This document shows, piece after piece, positions 9,587 to 19,224 of a stretch of 64,000 nt of DNA. The notes beneath the pieces were generated by a model that was not told the origin of the DNA, did not search any database, and was given only the letters and a program-made list of their open reading frames with translations. A program made the translations under genes and the position numbers. This DNA is from UBA1858 sp045105615 (GTDB taxonomy: Bacteria; Pseudomonadota; Gammaproteobacteria; UBA4575). Numbering within the stretch: the stretch's first letter is position 1; every line of letters starts with the position of its first letter. The stretch spans positions 1 through 64,000 of the forward strand of contig JBGCDS010000009.1 of NCBI GenBank assembly GCA_045105615.1, read 5' to 3'.

Positions 9587-9893
9587 TGCAATATTCCCTT
9601 TTCTATAACGTAATCGAGCTAACAGGTCACCGCGGAGCGGTGATCGGAACGGAGACGTGATTAATTACATCGGTGCGACGACTGCCCTTTTTAATAATAT
9701 TCATCTGTTGAGTGTATTGAATACATGAAATTATTACAATATTGCTGTAACAATTAATCTCAATTGGGAAATGCAAAGCGTTTTGTGTGCTTAGAGCATA
9801 AGAATCGATTTGTTATTTGTGCGTTACGCACAATGTGCGTGACGTCGTTTGATTTGATTCACTATCGAAGGTGAATCGATAGGCGATAAGATA
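9587..9893. other. Non-coding gap with three short inverted repeats
   Basis: No gene is visible. There are three hairpin-capable sites: TCACCGC-GGA-GCGGTGA at 9627-9643, close to the start of the minus-strand VPxPA gene; CGTTACGCAC-AAT-GTGCGTGACG (9822-9844, one mismatch); and GATTCAC 8 nt GTGAATC (9856-9877), just past the EamA gene's stop. None has a good T-run, so I cannot call them terminators. The first may be an operator or leader hairpin for the VPxPA gene. Confidence 0.45.
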
Positions 9894-10757
9894 TTATGTG
9901 CGTATACTTTTTTTGCTATACAAAATCACCAACCCCGCCGTAATAATCAACACAGCACCCATAAATACATTGTTCGCTGGCCACTCATCCCAAAACAACC
10001 ACCCGGCAAGGCTCGCCCATAATAGAGAAGAGTAGGTGAAGGGTCCCACTTGGCTGGCAGGGGCCATGTGATAAGCCTTAGTTAAAAAGAATTGTCCCAC
10101 TGTGCCCACTAAACCCAATCCAATCAGTAATAACCATTCCTGCTGGTTAGGCGAATAGGTTTCACTGGTTAGCATGGGGATCCCACTAAATAATGCGCCG
10201 AAGAAAGCAAAGTAAAAGACAATTCTTGCGGTGGGTTCGGTGTCTGACATTTTACGTATAGCCACTTTGGCGCCAGCAGCTAGCGCCCCTCCAATTAAGC
10301 CAATGACAGAAGCAATTTGTATTTCTGCGCTGGGGTCAAGAAACACAATGACGCCAATAAAGCCTAAAGCAATACCCAAGTATGTTTTTAACGATACTTT
10401 TTCGTGTATCCATAGCGTGGCAATAATAGGAATAAAAATTGGGCCTGTTAATTTTAATAACATAGCATTGGCAAGCTCTATGTTCGCAAGTGCATAGAAG
10501 AAACAATACATTGCCAGTAAGCCAGAGATAGAACGTATTAAGTGCAGGCCTATGCGTTTTGTTTTTACATGGGTTAAACGCTGACGAAACAAGAAAGGTG
10601 CAAGCACTATGACGGCAAAGACATTGCGATAAAACACGAGCTGGTAGCTAGGGATGTTTTCACCGAGGGTTTTAATGATCATACCCATGGTGGTGAAAAA
10701 CACTTCGCCTAAAATAACGAATAGACTGCCAATCACGATGATTTTATTGAAGTGCAT
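9894..10757 (-). CDS. EamA/DMT-superfamily transporter
   Basis: A 287-residue integral membrane protein with about ten hydrophobic helices in two repeated EamA halves (about residues 5-140 and 150-283). Typical pieces are YQLVFYRNVFAVIVLAPFL in the first half and GPFTYSSLLWASLAGWLFW followed by DEWP in the second. Family members export metabolites such as amino acids or nucleobases; the substrate cannot be told from sequence. It is transcribed in the same direction as acnB, but a strong terminator at 10838-10865 separates them, so it is probably expressed independently. Confidence 0.9.
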   Translation of the reverse strand: MHFNKIIVIGSLFVILGEVFFTTMGMIIKTLGENIPSYQLVFYRNVFAVIVLAPFLFRQRLTHVKTKRIGLHLIRSISGLLAMYCFFYALANIELANAMLLKLTGPIFIPIIATLWIHEKVSLKTYLGIALGFIGVIVFLDPSAEIQIASVIGLIGGALAAGAKVAIRKMSDTEPTARIVFYFAFFGALFSGIPMLTSETYSPNQQEWLLLIGLGLVGTVGQFFLTKAYHMAPASQVGPFTYSSLLWASLAGWLFWDEWPANNVFMGAVLIITAGLVILYSKKSIRT

Positions 10758-10834
10758 AGATTTATATCACTACGCGCATCGCGAAGTATGGGTTAGGTTT
10801 AATGTGGAATTAAAAATCTTGAATTGTTAGTTGC

Positions 10835-10866
10835 AAAAAAAAGGCGAACATCAGTTCGCCTTTTTA
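10835..10866 (-). terminator. Rho-independent terminator after acnB
   Basis: AAAAAGGCGAAC (10838-10849), loop ATCA, GTTCGCCTTTTT (10854-10865): a perfect 12-bp stem with a four-base loop. Read on the minus strand it ends in a long T-run, placing it about 20 bp after the acnB stop. The plus strand also has a T-run, but no plus-strand gene ends nearby. Confidence 0.9.
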
Positions 10867-10886
10867 AACAACGAGAAAGTTAATCT

Positions 10887-13502
10887 CTAAACGACCTTGA
10901 TTTGTATCTCAGCCAGTTTTGCATCTGCTTCCAGTGCTTTTTTCGTGAAGTCTTCGATTTTATCAAAGTTTAGGTAACGATAGATGTCGTCAGCCATTGG
11001 ATCGATCTGCTTTGCGAATTCCATATATTCTTCGTAAGTGGGAATCTTTCCAAGAATAGAGACGACCGCCGCAATTTCTGCAGAAGATAGAAACACATCA
11101 GCCCCATCACCTAAGCGATTAGGGAAGTTACGTGTGGAGGTTGAAACAACCGTAGAGTTTGCGGCCACTCGTGCTTGGTTACCCATGCAAAGCGAACAGC
11201 CTGGCATTTCAGTGCGTGCGCCTGCTGCCGCGTAGATGCTGTAGTAACCTTCATCTGAAAGTTGGCTTTCATCCATTTTGGTTGGTGGAACTACCCAGAG
11301 TCTTGTTGGAATAGTGCCGCCATAGGCTTCAAGCAATTTACCTGCTGCACGGAAGTGACCAATATTAGTCATACATGAACCCAAGAAAACTTCATCTACT
11401 GGTGTGCCTGCAACGTCTGCGAGTGTTTTCACATCATCAGGATCGTTCGGGCAAGCAAGAAGCGGTTCTTTAATCTCGTTCATATCAATTTCGATGATTT
11501 CTGCATATTCAGCATCGGCATCTGCTTCCATTAACTCTGGATTAGCTAACCATTTTTCCATCGCTTTGATACGACGGTCTAATGTGCGTGCGTCACCGTA
11601 ATCATTGGCAATCATCCAGCGAAGCATGACGATATTAGAATTTAGATATTCTATGATTGGTTCTTTATCTAATTTGATGGTACAGCCAGCAGCAGAACGT
11701 TCCGCAGACGCATCTGATAATTCAAACGCTTGTTCTACTTTAAGATCAGGTAACCCTTCAATTTCAAGAATGCGGCCAGAGTAAATATTTTTCTTGCCTT
11801 TCTTTTCAACTGTTAGCAGACCTAGCTCAAGTGCTTTATATGGAATTGCATTAACCAGATCACGCAAAGTAATACCAGGTTGCATTTCACCGGTGAAACG
11901 AACCAGCACTGATTCCGGCATGTCCAGAGGCATGACACCCGTCGCAGCAGCAAAGGCTACTAAACCTGAGCCTGCTGGAAATGAAATACCAATTGGGAAA
12001 CGTGTGTGTGAATCACCACCAGTACCGACAGTATCTGGAAGTAACATGCGGTTCAGCCATGAGTGAATGATGCCGTCACCTGGGCGCAATGAAACGCCGC
12101 CACGGTTCATAATGAAATCGGGTAACGTGTGGTGAGTGCCAACATCAATTGGCTTAGGGTAGGCCGCAGTGTGACAGAAAGACTGCATAGTCAGGTCTGC
12201 TGAGAAACCAAGACAGGCTAAGTCTTTTAACTCATCACGTGTCATTGGACCAGTTGTATCTTGCGATCCAACGGTTGTCATTTTAGGTTCGCAGTATGTG
12301 CCTGGACGGATACCATCGGTACCACATGCTTTACCCACCATTTTCTGTGCAAGTGTGTAGCCTTTGCCGGTGTCTTTAGCAGGAACAGGCACGCGGAATA
12401 GATCAGTTGCACCTAAGTTTAGTGATTCGCGTGCACGAGTTGTTAAACCGCGTCCAATAATAAGCGGAATTCTTCCACCAGCACGTGCTTCGTCTAATAG
12501 GATGTCCGTTTTAAGGCTGAATTTAGAAACAGTGTTACCCGTTGCGTTATCTTTAATAACGCCTTCGTAAGGGTAGATGTCTATCACGTCACCCATTTTA
12601 AGGTTAGCGACATCACATTCGACAGGGAGTGCGCCAGCATCTTCCATTGTGTTGAAAAAGATAGGAGCAATTTTGCCGCCAAGACAATAACCGCCATCAC
12701 GCTTATTGGGAATGAAAGGAATGTCGCGACCCATATGCCATAGCACAGAGTTGGTCGCAGATTTACGCGATGAACCGGTGCCGACGACATCACCAACATA
12801 AGCCAGTGGGTGGCCTTTTTCTTTCAATGCTTCGAGCTGTTTGATCGGGCCAACTTTACCTTGCTCGTCAGGTGTTATACCGTCGCGTTCCATTTTCAGC
12901 ATGGCGACTGCATGTAAAGGGATATCAGGACGAGACCAAGCATCAGGTGCGGGTGATAAATCATCTGTATTTGTTTCGCCTGTTACTTTAAACACAGTGA
13001 CAGTAATTTTTTCTTCTAATTCAGGCTTGCTAGTGAACCATTCGCCATTGGCCCAAGATTCAATAATCTTTTTTGCATGTGCATTACCTGCTTTCATTTT
13101 CTCTTCGACGTCATAGAACGCATCGAACATGAGTAGCGTATGTGACAGTGCTTTAACCGCTGTTGGTGCTAATGACTCGTCATCAAGTGCATCAACTAAT
13201 GGGGCAATGTTGTAGCCGCCAAGCATGGTGCCCAGCAGTTCAGTTGCTTTTACTTTGTCGATTAGCGGTGATGAAGCTTCACCTTTTGAGATAGCCGCTA
13301 GGAAACCAGCTTTAACGTAGGCAGCCTGGTCAACACCTGCGGGTACGCGATTTACCAGTAAATCAAGAATGAACTCTTCTTCACCTGCTGGTGGATTTTT
13401 AAGTAATTCAACCAGATCAGACGTTTGTTCTGGTGATAGTGGCTGCGGGACAACTCCCAGGGCAGCACGTTCTTTTACATGTTCGCGATAGGCTTCTAAC
13501 AC
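10887..13502 (-). CDS. acnB: Bifunctional aconitate hydratase 2 / 2-methylisocitrate dehydratase
   Basis: Converts citrate to isocitrate in the TCA cycle and can act in the methylcitrate cycle. The 871-residue product aligns by eye with E. coli AcnB (865): LLKNPPAGEEEFILDLL and a PAGVDQAAYVKAGFLAAISKGEA stretch near the N-terminus, then GTGGDSHTRFPIG. The 4Fe-4S ligand cysteines are in LGSCMTNIGH and CSLCMGN. The frame is open to a GTG at 13517, but I chose the GTG at 13502. It gives an N-terminus MLEAYREHV like E. coli MLEEYRKHV, and GGAG lies nine bases upstream (13512-13515, minus strand). A strong terminator follows the gene. Confidence 0.96.
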   Translation of the reverse strand: MLEAYREHVKERAALGVVPQPLSPEQTSDLVELLKNPPAGEEEFILDLLVNRVPAGVDQAAYVKAGFLAAISKGEASSPLIDKVKATELLGTMLGGYNIAPLVDALDDESLAPTAVKALSHTLLMFDAFYDVEEKMKAGNAHAKKIIESWANGEWFTSKPELEEKITVTVFKVTGETNTDDLSPAPDAWSRPDIPLHAVAMLKMERDGITPDEQGKVGPIKQLEALKEKGHPLAYVGDVVGTGSSRKSATNSVLWHMGRDIPFIPNKRDGGYCLGGKIAPIFFNTMEDAGALPVECDVANLKMGDVIDIYPYEGVIKDNATGNTVSKFSLKTDILLDEARAGGRIPLIIGRGLTTRARESLNLGATDLFRVPVPAKDTGKGYTLAQKMVGKACGTDGIRPGTYCEPKMTTVGSQDTTGPMTRDELKDLACLGFSADLTMQSFCHTAAYPKPIDVGTHHTLPDFIMNRGGVSLRPGDGIIHSWLNRMLLPDTVGTGGDSHTRFPIGISFPAGSGLVAFAAATGVMPLDMPESVLVRFTGEMQPGITLRDLVNAIPYKALELGLLTVEKKGKKNIYSGRILEIEGLPDLKVEQAFELSDASAERSAAGCTIKLDKEPIIEYLNSNIVMLRWMIANDYGDARTLDRRIKAMEKWLANPELMEADADAEYAEIIEIDMNEIKEPLLACPNDPDDVKTLADVAGTPVDEVFLGSCMTNIGHFRAAGKLLEAYGGTIPTRLWVVPPTKMDESQLSDEGYYSIYAAAGARTEMPGCSLCMGNQARVAANSTVVSTSTRNFPNRLGDGADVFLSSAEIAAVVSILGKIPTYEEYMEFAKQIDPMADDIYRYLNFDKIEDFTKKALEADAKLAEIQIKVV

Positions 13503-13631
13503 AGTTATTGACTCCACATGTTGGGTGACAGCTCAGCTTCCTTGCTGGCACCTTGAATAGATTAATATATAAGTGAGCCGCCCATTATAACGGATCTCGA
13601 GGAAAATTTTTAGAAGCTAGGTCTATAATTG

Positions 13632-14249
13632 TCAGGCTAGAATCTGATCAATTGTGTTTAAGTATTTAGATTTGCCAAGGAGTAAATTTAGCTGGCTACC
13701 GCCAGCCTGGTACCAGAGTAGCGCCGCACGTAAGCCAGCAAATAGCATGGCGCGAATGGCCGCTGCATTGGCATCTACTTTAAGTATTTGTGGGTCACCG
13801 TAAACAATCACGCGTGGTGTTAAAGGGCTAATAGCGTTCTGATAAAGCTGTGCAAGCCGTTCTATGACGTAGTCACGTTGGTCCTCTAAGTTGTTGGCAG
13901 CTTCATCTAATAAGCTAAGAGTAGTTACAATTTGTTGTCCTAATTCTTTGTTATCTCTAACATTCTTAGATAGCATCATTAGGTTTACCATATAGCGAGC
14001 ACGTTCTAATGCCTGCTTGTCATGCTTTTCAGTAAAGCTTGTGCGTAGTGCGGTTAAGCCTGGTTTCAAATCATGGATTGAACCATATACGTCGCTAAAG
14101 CTGTCGGGGTTTCGAGCGAATAGGCTGCCTAAGCAGACATCAATTTGAGAATAGTCATAACGACCTTCCCAAGCGATTTGTTGTACCTGAGATAGGGCTT
14201 GGTGCATGCCTGCGAGGGCAATTGTTCTGTTGGTATATTCTGTTGTCAT
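13632..14249 (-). CDS. hflD: High-frequency lysogenization protein HflD homologue
   Basis: A 205-residue, mostly helical protein. HflD is a peripheral inner-membrane protein known in E. coli for interfering with lambda CII; its cellular role is unclear. Recognisable parts are TIALAGMHQALSQVQQIAW, CLGSLFARNP, GLTALRTSF and IRAMLFAGLRAALLWYQAGG. Length matches the family. It starts 3 bp after the mnmA stop, the same operon order (nudJ-mnmA-hflD) as in E. coli. In E. coli purB follows; here acnB lies next downstream, so that synteny stops. Confidence 0.93.
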   Translation of the reverse strand: MTTEYTNRTIALAGMHQALSQVQQIAWEGRYDYSQIDVCLGSLFARNPDSFSDVYGSIHDLKPGLTALRTSFTEKHDKQALERARYMVNLMMLSKNVRDNKELGQQIVTTLSLLDEAANNLEDQRDYVIERLAQLYQNAISPLTPRVIVYGDPQILKVDANAAAIRAMLFAGLRAALLWYQAGGSQLNLLLGKSKYLNTIDQILA

Positions 14250-14252
14250 AAT

Positions 14253-15341
14253 TTAATCAATGCGATGGCTGATAATCCCGCCACCTAGGCAATGTTCATT
14301 GTCATATAACACGGCATATTGGCCTGGTGTCACGGCGCGTTGAGGTTGGTCAAAGTTTAATTGCCATTGCCCGTTGCCCAGTTCCGCTGCTTGGCAGTCT
14401 TGGTGGCTTTGACGATAACGTATTTTAGCTTGGATTGGACTGATCTGCCCTTGATGAGATTGGTCGATCCAATGCATTTTTTCAATAATTAAGCTGTTGT
14501 TAAAGAGTGCAGGATGGTCAGATCCCTGTCCAACGATAAGTTCGTTGGTCTTTAGATTCTTATCCACCACGTACCAGGGTTGTTCGTTGGCGGTGGCGAC
14601 TCCGCCTATGCCTAAACCCTGGCGTTGGCCGATAGTGAAGAAAGTTGTGCCTTGGTGCCTTCCTATTACATTACCGTCAGTATCGACTATATCGCCTTGA
14701 TTATTATCGATATATTGTTTTAGAAAATCGCGAAATTTGCGTTCCCCAATAAAGCAGATGCCGGTGCTGTCTTTCTTATTATGTATGTGTAGATTCAACT
14801 CCTCAGCAAGTTGTCTCACTTGAGGTTTGTCTATGCCGCCAAGTGGGAATAACGATTTACTTAACTGTTTTTGATTGAGCCCATGTAGAAAATAGCTTTG
14901 ATCTTTATTGTTGTCTGAAGCGGTAAGTAATCTATAGTCATCGCCAAACTGTTCGCATCGTGCATAATGGCCAGTGGCTATTTTTTCAGCACCTAATTCA
15001 GTAGCGAATTCTAAAAATGCTTTAAACTTTATTTCTGTATTACATAAGATGTCTGGATTTGGTGTACGTCCAGCCTTGTGTTCGGCTAGAAAGTATTCAA
15101 ATACCCAGTCCCAGTATTCGGATGAAAAGTTAACGGTACGTAAAGGGATGCCTAATTGTTCGCATACTTTTTCGGCATCTTCTAGATCCTGCGACGCTGA
15201 GCAATATTCATTTGAGTCGTCTTCTTCCCAGTTCTTCATGAAGATGGCATCCACTTTATGCCCAGCCTGTTTTAGCAGGTAAGCAGCAATAGCGGAGTCG
15301 ACACCGCCTGATAAGCCAACAACAATATGCTTTAATGACAT
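14253..15341 (-). CDS. mnmA: tRNA 2-thiouridine(34) synthase
   Basis: Adenylates U34 of Lys, Glu and Gln tRNAs and transfers sulfur from the Tus relay. The 362-residue protein begins with the PP-loop ATPase motif GLSGGVDSAIAAYLL, followed by the family insert MKNWEEDD. A catalytic cysteine lies in NPDILCNTEIKF and the second in DSTGICFIGERKF; the late part includes FFTIGQRQGLG. Both cysteines needed for persulfide chemistry are present. It lies between nudJ (129 bp upstream) and hflD (3 bp downstream), the usual gammaproteobacterial order. Confidence 0.97.
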   Translation of the reverse strand: MSLKHIVVGLSGGVDSAIAAYLLKQAGHKVDAIFMKNWEEDDSNEYCSASQDLEDAEKVCEQLGIPLRTVNFSSEYWDWVFEYFLAEHKAGRTPNPDILCNTEIKFKAFLEFATELGAEKIATGHYARCEQFGDDYRLLTASDNNKDQSYFLHGLNQKQLSKSLFPLGGIDKPQVRQLAEELNLHIHNKKDSTGICFIGERKFRDFLKQYIDNNQGDIVDTDGNVIGRHQGTTFFTIGQRQGLGIGGVATANEQPWYVVDKNLKTNELIVGQGSDHPALFNNSLIIEKMHWIDQSHQGQISPIQAKIRYRQSHQDCQAAELGNGQWQLNFDQPQRAVTPGQYAVLYDNEHCLGGGIISHRID

Positions 15342-15470
15342 ATAGTTACAGAATATTAATAAAGTAGATTATAGAAAAATAGTAACGAATTAATTCATTA
15401 CTAACAGGTGTTTGAATTGCTGTAATGAAGCCCAGATAAGAAACTTAGCTATTAAGAATCTAAGCTGAGC

Positions 15471-15944
15471 TTACCAAGTTTCTACGATGTCACTCAACAT
15501 AGATAAGTCGCAACGACGACCGCTTTCATAGTCATCAATGCTTTGCAGCACCATCGCACTGCGGCGTTTTATTTCTGGGAGTGCGGCGATTTCTTCTCTC
15601 GTCATCCATAAAGCTTCTAGGATGCCATTGTCTAATGGTTGATCAGGGAAATGTTTGCCGACACGACCCGAGAAGGTAATGCGTAAATAAACATCAGGTT
15701 TTTCAGGATGCTTCCAACGATATAGGCCGGTGAATGAATCAGGAATAAATTCCCAGGCTGTTTCTTCTAATGTCTCGCGGATGGCTGCATCTTCTAATGT
15801 TTCGTCGACTTCCCAATGCCCTGCGGGTTGGTTGTACACCTCAAGGCCATTCGCCATTTCTCTGACCATTAAGTACTTGCCATCACGTTCTATGACGGAG
15901 GCGACTGTTATATGAGGTGTTGAGGTCATATTCTTATTATTCAA
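15471..15944 (-). CDS. nudJ: Nudix phosphatase NudJ
   Basis: A small Nudix hydrolase; E. coli NudJ removes phosphate from thiamin pyrophosphates and nucleoside di- and triphosphates. The Nudix box is visible as GHWEVDETLEDAAIRETLEE followed by TAW, that is G-x5-E-x7-REUxEE with Ala where the last Gly is usual. YNQPAGHWE just before it is typical of the NudJ group. The gene precedes mnmA and hflD as in E. coli, which supports NudJ over other Nudix proteins. The start is not certain: neither the ATG at 15944 nor the in-frame ATG at 15929 has a clear ribosome site. Confidence 0.88.
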   Translation of the reverse strand: MNNKNMTSTPHITVASVIERDGKYLMVREMANGLEVYNQPAGHWEVDETLEDAAIRETLEETAWEFIPDSFTGLYRWKHPEKPDVYLRITFSGRVGKHFPDQPLDNGILEALWMTREEIAALPEIKRRSAMVLQSIDDYESGRRCDLSMLSDIVETW

Positions 15945-16076
15945 TTAGTTATAAATTTAATATAAAGTTAATTATAGATTAAATCAATATAGAATCTGAG
16001 ATTAATCTGGTCAAAAAAGACCCTCTAAATTTATTTATGTAAGACTATTAGGATTAACACTGGTCTTAAGGAGTAT

Positions 16077-16105
16077 TCGATTCTTTATATTAAGAATCTT
16101 ATAAT
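16077..16105 (+). promoter_or_regulatory. Possible clpS promoter
   Basis: A perfect TATAAT lies at 16100-16105, 34 bp before the clpS start. At 17-bp spacing the -35 position (16077-16082, TCGATT) matches consensus only weakly. Confidence 0.35.
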
Positions 16106-16139
16106 GTGACTACCTTAAAAGTAACAGTGCAGTATTAGT

Positions 16140-16463
16140 ATGTCGAGTGACAACGAATATCAAAATGATGATGGATTAGCGGTCGAAGAAGATCGTCCTA
16201 AGGTCAAACAGCCGCCTATGTATCAGGTAGTGTTGTTAAATGATGACTACACGCCGATGGAATTTGTCGTTCATATATTGGAGAGTTTTTTCAATATGGG
16301 GCGAGAGCAGGCTACTCGAGTAATGCTGAATGTGCATTCACATGGAAAAGGCGTGTGTGGCGTGTTTACTCGCGAAGTGTCTGAAACAAAAGTGTCTCAG
16401 GTTAATGAGTATGCGCGTTTAAATAACCACCCTCTACTATGTGATATGGAAGAGGCCGAGTAG
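16140..16463 (+). CDS. clpS: ATP-dependent Clp protease adaptor ClpS
   Basis: The N-degron adaptor that delivers N-end-rule substrates to ClpAP. The 107-residue protein has a flexible acidic N-terminus and then the ClpS core: PPMYQVVLLNDDYTPMEFVV with the substrate-pocket residues, HSHGKGVCGVFTREVSETKV and the C-terminal NNHPLLCDMEEAE. It lies 61 bp upstream of clpA, the standard pairing. The adaptor also links to the aat gene whose end lies at the right edge of this window, since Aat makes N-degrons that ClpS reads. Confidence 0.97.
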   Translation: MSSDNEYQNDDGLAVEEDRPKVKQPPMYQVVLLNDDYTPMEFVVHILESFFNMGREQATRVMLNVHSHGKGVCGVFTREVSETKVSQVNEYARLNNHPLLCDMEEAE

Positions 16464-16524
16464 AATATCCAAAGAATTCAAAACAATTCCAAGTAATTAA
16501 AAGAAGCGGAAATTAAACAAATAA

Positions 16525-18780
16525 ATGTTATCTAAAGATTTAGAGTCAAGCTTAAACGAAGCGTTTAAGACAGCCAGAGAAAAGCGGCATGAATTCATGA
16601 CGGTGGAGCATCTATTGCTTGCCCTGACGGATAATAATTCGGCGGCCGAGATTTTACGTGCCTGCGGTGCCAATATTGAAGTGCTGACGTCTGAGTTGAA
16701 TGTGTTTATTGATGAAAACACTCCGTTACTTAATGACGATGAAGAGCGTGAAACAACACCAACCTTGGGTTTTCAACGCGTGTTACAGCGTGCTGTGTTT
16801 CATGTGCAGTCTTCGGGTAAGAAAGAAGTGACTGGTGCAAATGTATTGGTCGCCATTTATGGTGAGCAAGAATCACACGCAGTCTATTTGTTAACGAAAA
16901 ATGATGTAGCTCGTTTGGATGTGCTTAATTTTATTTCTCATGGTATATCAAAAATTTCCGAGGAAGAGGGTGGAGAGATGCCACCTGAAATGGACCCTGA
17001 TGGTGACTATCAAGAACAAGATGTTAAGCCATTAGAAAAATACGCAACTAATTTAAATGCATTAGCAGCTTCGGGGAAAATAGATCCACTCATAGGCCGC
17101 GCACATGAAATTGAGCGCACTATGCAAATTTTATGTCGACGCAGAAAAAATAATCCATTGTTAGTGGGTGAAGCTGGCGTTGGTAAAACTGCTATCGCTG
17201 AAGGCTTAGCTAAAAAGATTGTTGATGGCGAAGTTCCTGAAGTTTTAAAAGATAGCGTGATTTATTCCTTGGACTTAGGTGGTTTAGTTGCTGGAACAAA
17301 GTATCGTGGTGATTTTGAGAAGCGTTTGAAAGGCGTGCTTAAGCAGTTGTCTGATGAAGAGGGCGCGATATTATTTATTGATGAAATTCATACTATCATT
17401 GGTGCTGGCGCTGCATCGGGTGGTGTGATGGATGCATCTAACTTGATTAAGCCGCAGTTGGCGACATCAGAATTAAAATGCATTGGTTCGACAACTTATC
17501 AAGAGTACCGTGGTATCTTTGAAAAAGACCGTGCATTGGCAAGGCGATTCCAAAAAATTGAAGTTTCTGAACCATCTGTGGATGAGACTTTCCAAATCCT
17601 TAAAGGCATTCGTAGTCAGTTTGAAGGCCACCACAAGGTTAAATATTCTGATAAAGCTTTAAAGGCTGCAGCGGAACTTTCTGAGCGTTACATTACTGAT
17701 CGTTTCCTTCCTGATAAGGCGATAGATGTGATTGACGAAGCCGGTGCGGCAGTAATGTTGAAATCTGCTACTTCGCGTAAAAAGTCGATTACAGTAAAAG
17801 ATGTAGAAGGCATCATTGCAAAAATTGCACGTATTCCATCTAAGAATGTTTCACATAGTGATACAGAACTGCTGAAAAACTTAGAGCGTAATTTGAAGTT
17901 GGTGGTATATGGGCAGGATCAAGCGATTACCACACTTGCGACTTCCATAAAAATGTCTCGCTCTGGTTTGGGTGATGATGAAAAACCAATTGGGTCATTC
18001 TTGTTTGCAGGGCCAACCGGTGTTGGTAAAACAGAAGTGACAAGACAATTATCAAATGCGCTTGGCATTGAATTGGTGCGTTTTGATATGTCTGAGTATA
18101 TGGAACGACATACTGTTTCGCGATTGATAGGTGCGCCTCCAGGCTATGTTGGTTTTGATCAAGGCGGCTTGTTAACGGATGCAGTATTAAAAGCGCCACA
18201 TAGTGTGTTGTTGTTAGATGAGATTGAAAAAGCTCACCCAGATGTATTTAACCTTTTATTACAAGTCATGGATCACGGAACGTTAACCGATGCCAATGGC
18301 CGCCAAGTTGATTTCCGAAATGTGATTTTGGTGATGACAACGAATGCTGGTGCACAAGAAATTAGTCGTTCAACGGTTGGCTTTACGAATCAAGATCATT
18401 CTAGTGATGGTATGGAAATTATTAAGCGTATGTTCACGCCAGAGTTTCGCAACCGTCTAGATGCTATTATCCAATTCGAAGGATTAGATAAATCAACTAT
18501 TGGTAGCGTAGTGGATAAGTTTATAGCTCAACTAGAAAGTCAGTTGAGTGAAAAGAAAGTGGATTTGATTGTCGATGAAGATGCGCGTGTGTGGATAGGG
18601 GATGAAGGTTATGATCCGCAGATGGGCGCACGACCAATGTCACGCGTGTTACAAGAACATATTAAACGTCCACTCTCTGAAGAAATCCTGTTTGGGGATT
18701 TAGCAAAAGGGGGAACGGTAAGAGTGACAGTGCAAGAAGGTAAGCTGCACTTGGATATATCAGATCAGCAGCAAAGCTAA
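16525..18780 (+). CDS. clpA: ATP-dependent Clp protease ATP-binding subunit ClpA
   Basis: Hexameric AAA+ unfoldase of ClpAP. The 751-residue protein has the usual order: double Clp N-domain (about 1-145), an acidic linker (EEEGGEMPPEMDPDGDYQE), AAA-1 with Walker A GEAGVGKTAIAEG and Walker B ILFIDEIHTI, AAA-2 with GPTGVGKTEVTRQ and LLDEIEKAHPD, and a C-terminal small domain. Length fits E. coli ClpA (758). No ClpB-type middle coiled coil is present, which separates it from ClpB. Its stop lies only 6 bp from the convergent infA stop, with no visible terminator between. Confidence 0.97.
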   Translation: MLSKDLESSLNEAFKTAREKRHEFMTVEHLLLALTDNNSAAEILRACGANIEVLTSELNVFIDENTPLLNDDEERETTPTLGFQRVLQRAVFHVQSSGKKEVTGANVLVAIYGEQESHAVYLLTKNDVARLDVLNFISHGISKISEEEGGEMPPEMDPDGDYQEQDVKPLEKYATNLNALAASGKIDPLIGRAHEIERTMQILCRRRKNNPLLVGEAGVGKTAIAEGLAKKIVDGEVPEVLKDSVIYSLDLGGLVAGTKYRGDFEKRLKGVLKQLSDEEGAILFIDEIHTIIGAGAASGGVMDASNLIKPQLATSELKCIGSTTYQEYRGIFEKDRALARRFQKIEVSEPSVDETFQILKGIRSQFEGHHKVKYSDKALKAAAELSERYITDRFLPDKAIDVIDEAGAAVMLKSATSRKKSITVKDVEGIIAKIARIPSKNVSHSDTELLKNLERNLKLVVYGQDQAITTLATSIKMSRSGLGDDEKPIGSFLFAGPTGVGKTEVTRQLSNALGIELVRFDMSEYMERHTVSRLIGAPPGYVGFDQGGLLTDAVLKAPHSVLLLDEIEKAHPDVFNLLLQVMDHGTLTDANGRQVDFRNVILVMTTNAGAQEISRSTVGFTNQDHSSDGMEIIKRMFTPEFRNRLDAIIQFEGLDKSTIGSVVDKFIAQLESQLSEKKVDLIVDEDARVWIGDEGYDPQMGARPMSRVLQEHIKRPLSEEILFGDLAKGGTVRVTVQEGKLHLDISDQQQS

Positions 18781-18786
18781 CGACAG

Positions 18787-19005
18787 TTATCGTGCTCGAT
18801 AAGTGATACGGCCTTTGCTTAAATCATAAGGTGTGAGTTCTACAGTGACTTTATCGCCAGTTAAAATACGAATATAATTCTTTCGCATTCTTCCAGAAAT
18901 ATGTGCAGTAACGACATGCCCGTTTTCCAGCTCGACGCGAAACATAGTATTCGGTAGAGTTTCAGTAACGGTGCCTTCCATTTCAATGTGATCTTCTTTT
19001 GCCAT
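18787..19005 (-). CDS. infA: Translation initiation factor IF-1
   Basis: A 72-residue OB-fold protein that binds the ribosomal A site during initiation. The sequence begins MAKEDHIEMEGTVTETLPN and includes VTAHISGRMRKNYIRILTGD, nearly the family consensus. The frame is open to 19041, but the ATG at 19005 gives the exact IF-1 length and has a strong AGGAGA ribosome site just upstream on the minus strand. It is convergent with clpA, as in E. coli, but without the aat-cydCD genes on its far side. Confidence 0.97.
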   Translation of the reverse strand: MAKEDHIEMEGTVTETLPNTMFRVELENGHVVTAHISGRMRKNYIRILTGDKVTVELTPYDLSKGRITYRAR

Positions 19006-19224
19006 GCATCTCCTCATATTGTGTTTGTGGTGAGGCGTCATTATCGTTATCTAACCAGGTAAAACAAGGCTTTTCTGGTGGCTAGGTGAGAAAATGCTGT
19101 TTTTTAACCAATTAAAGGTTAGATAAACGCTTACAAAGACTAAACTTACAGGCTGTTGGCTAGACTTTTGACTAGAGACCGCGCTAATTAAAACTATAAT
19201 ATTAATACTAAATAGAGAATAAAT

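Noticed and set aside
9627..9643. Terminator for the VPxPA or EamA gene
   Set aside because: The hairpin is near the VPxPA start, not at a gene end, and no T-run follows.
13503..13517. Upstream GTG as the acnB start
   Set aside because: The GTG at 13502 has GGAG at nine bases and matches the known N-terminus of AcnB.
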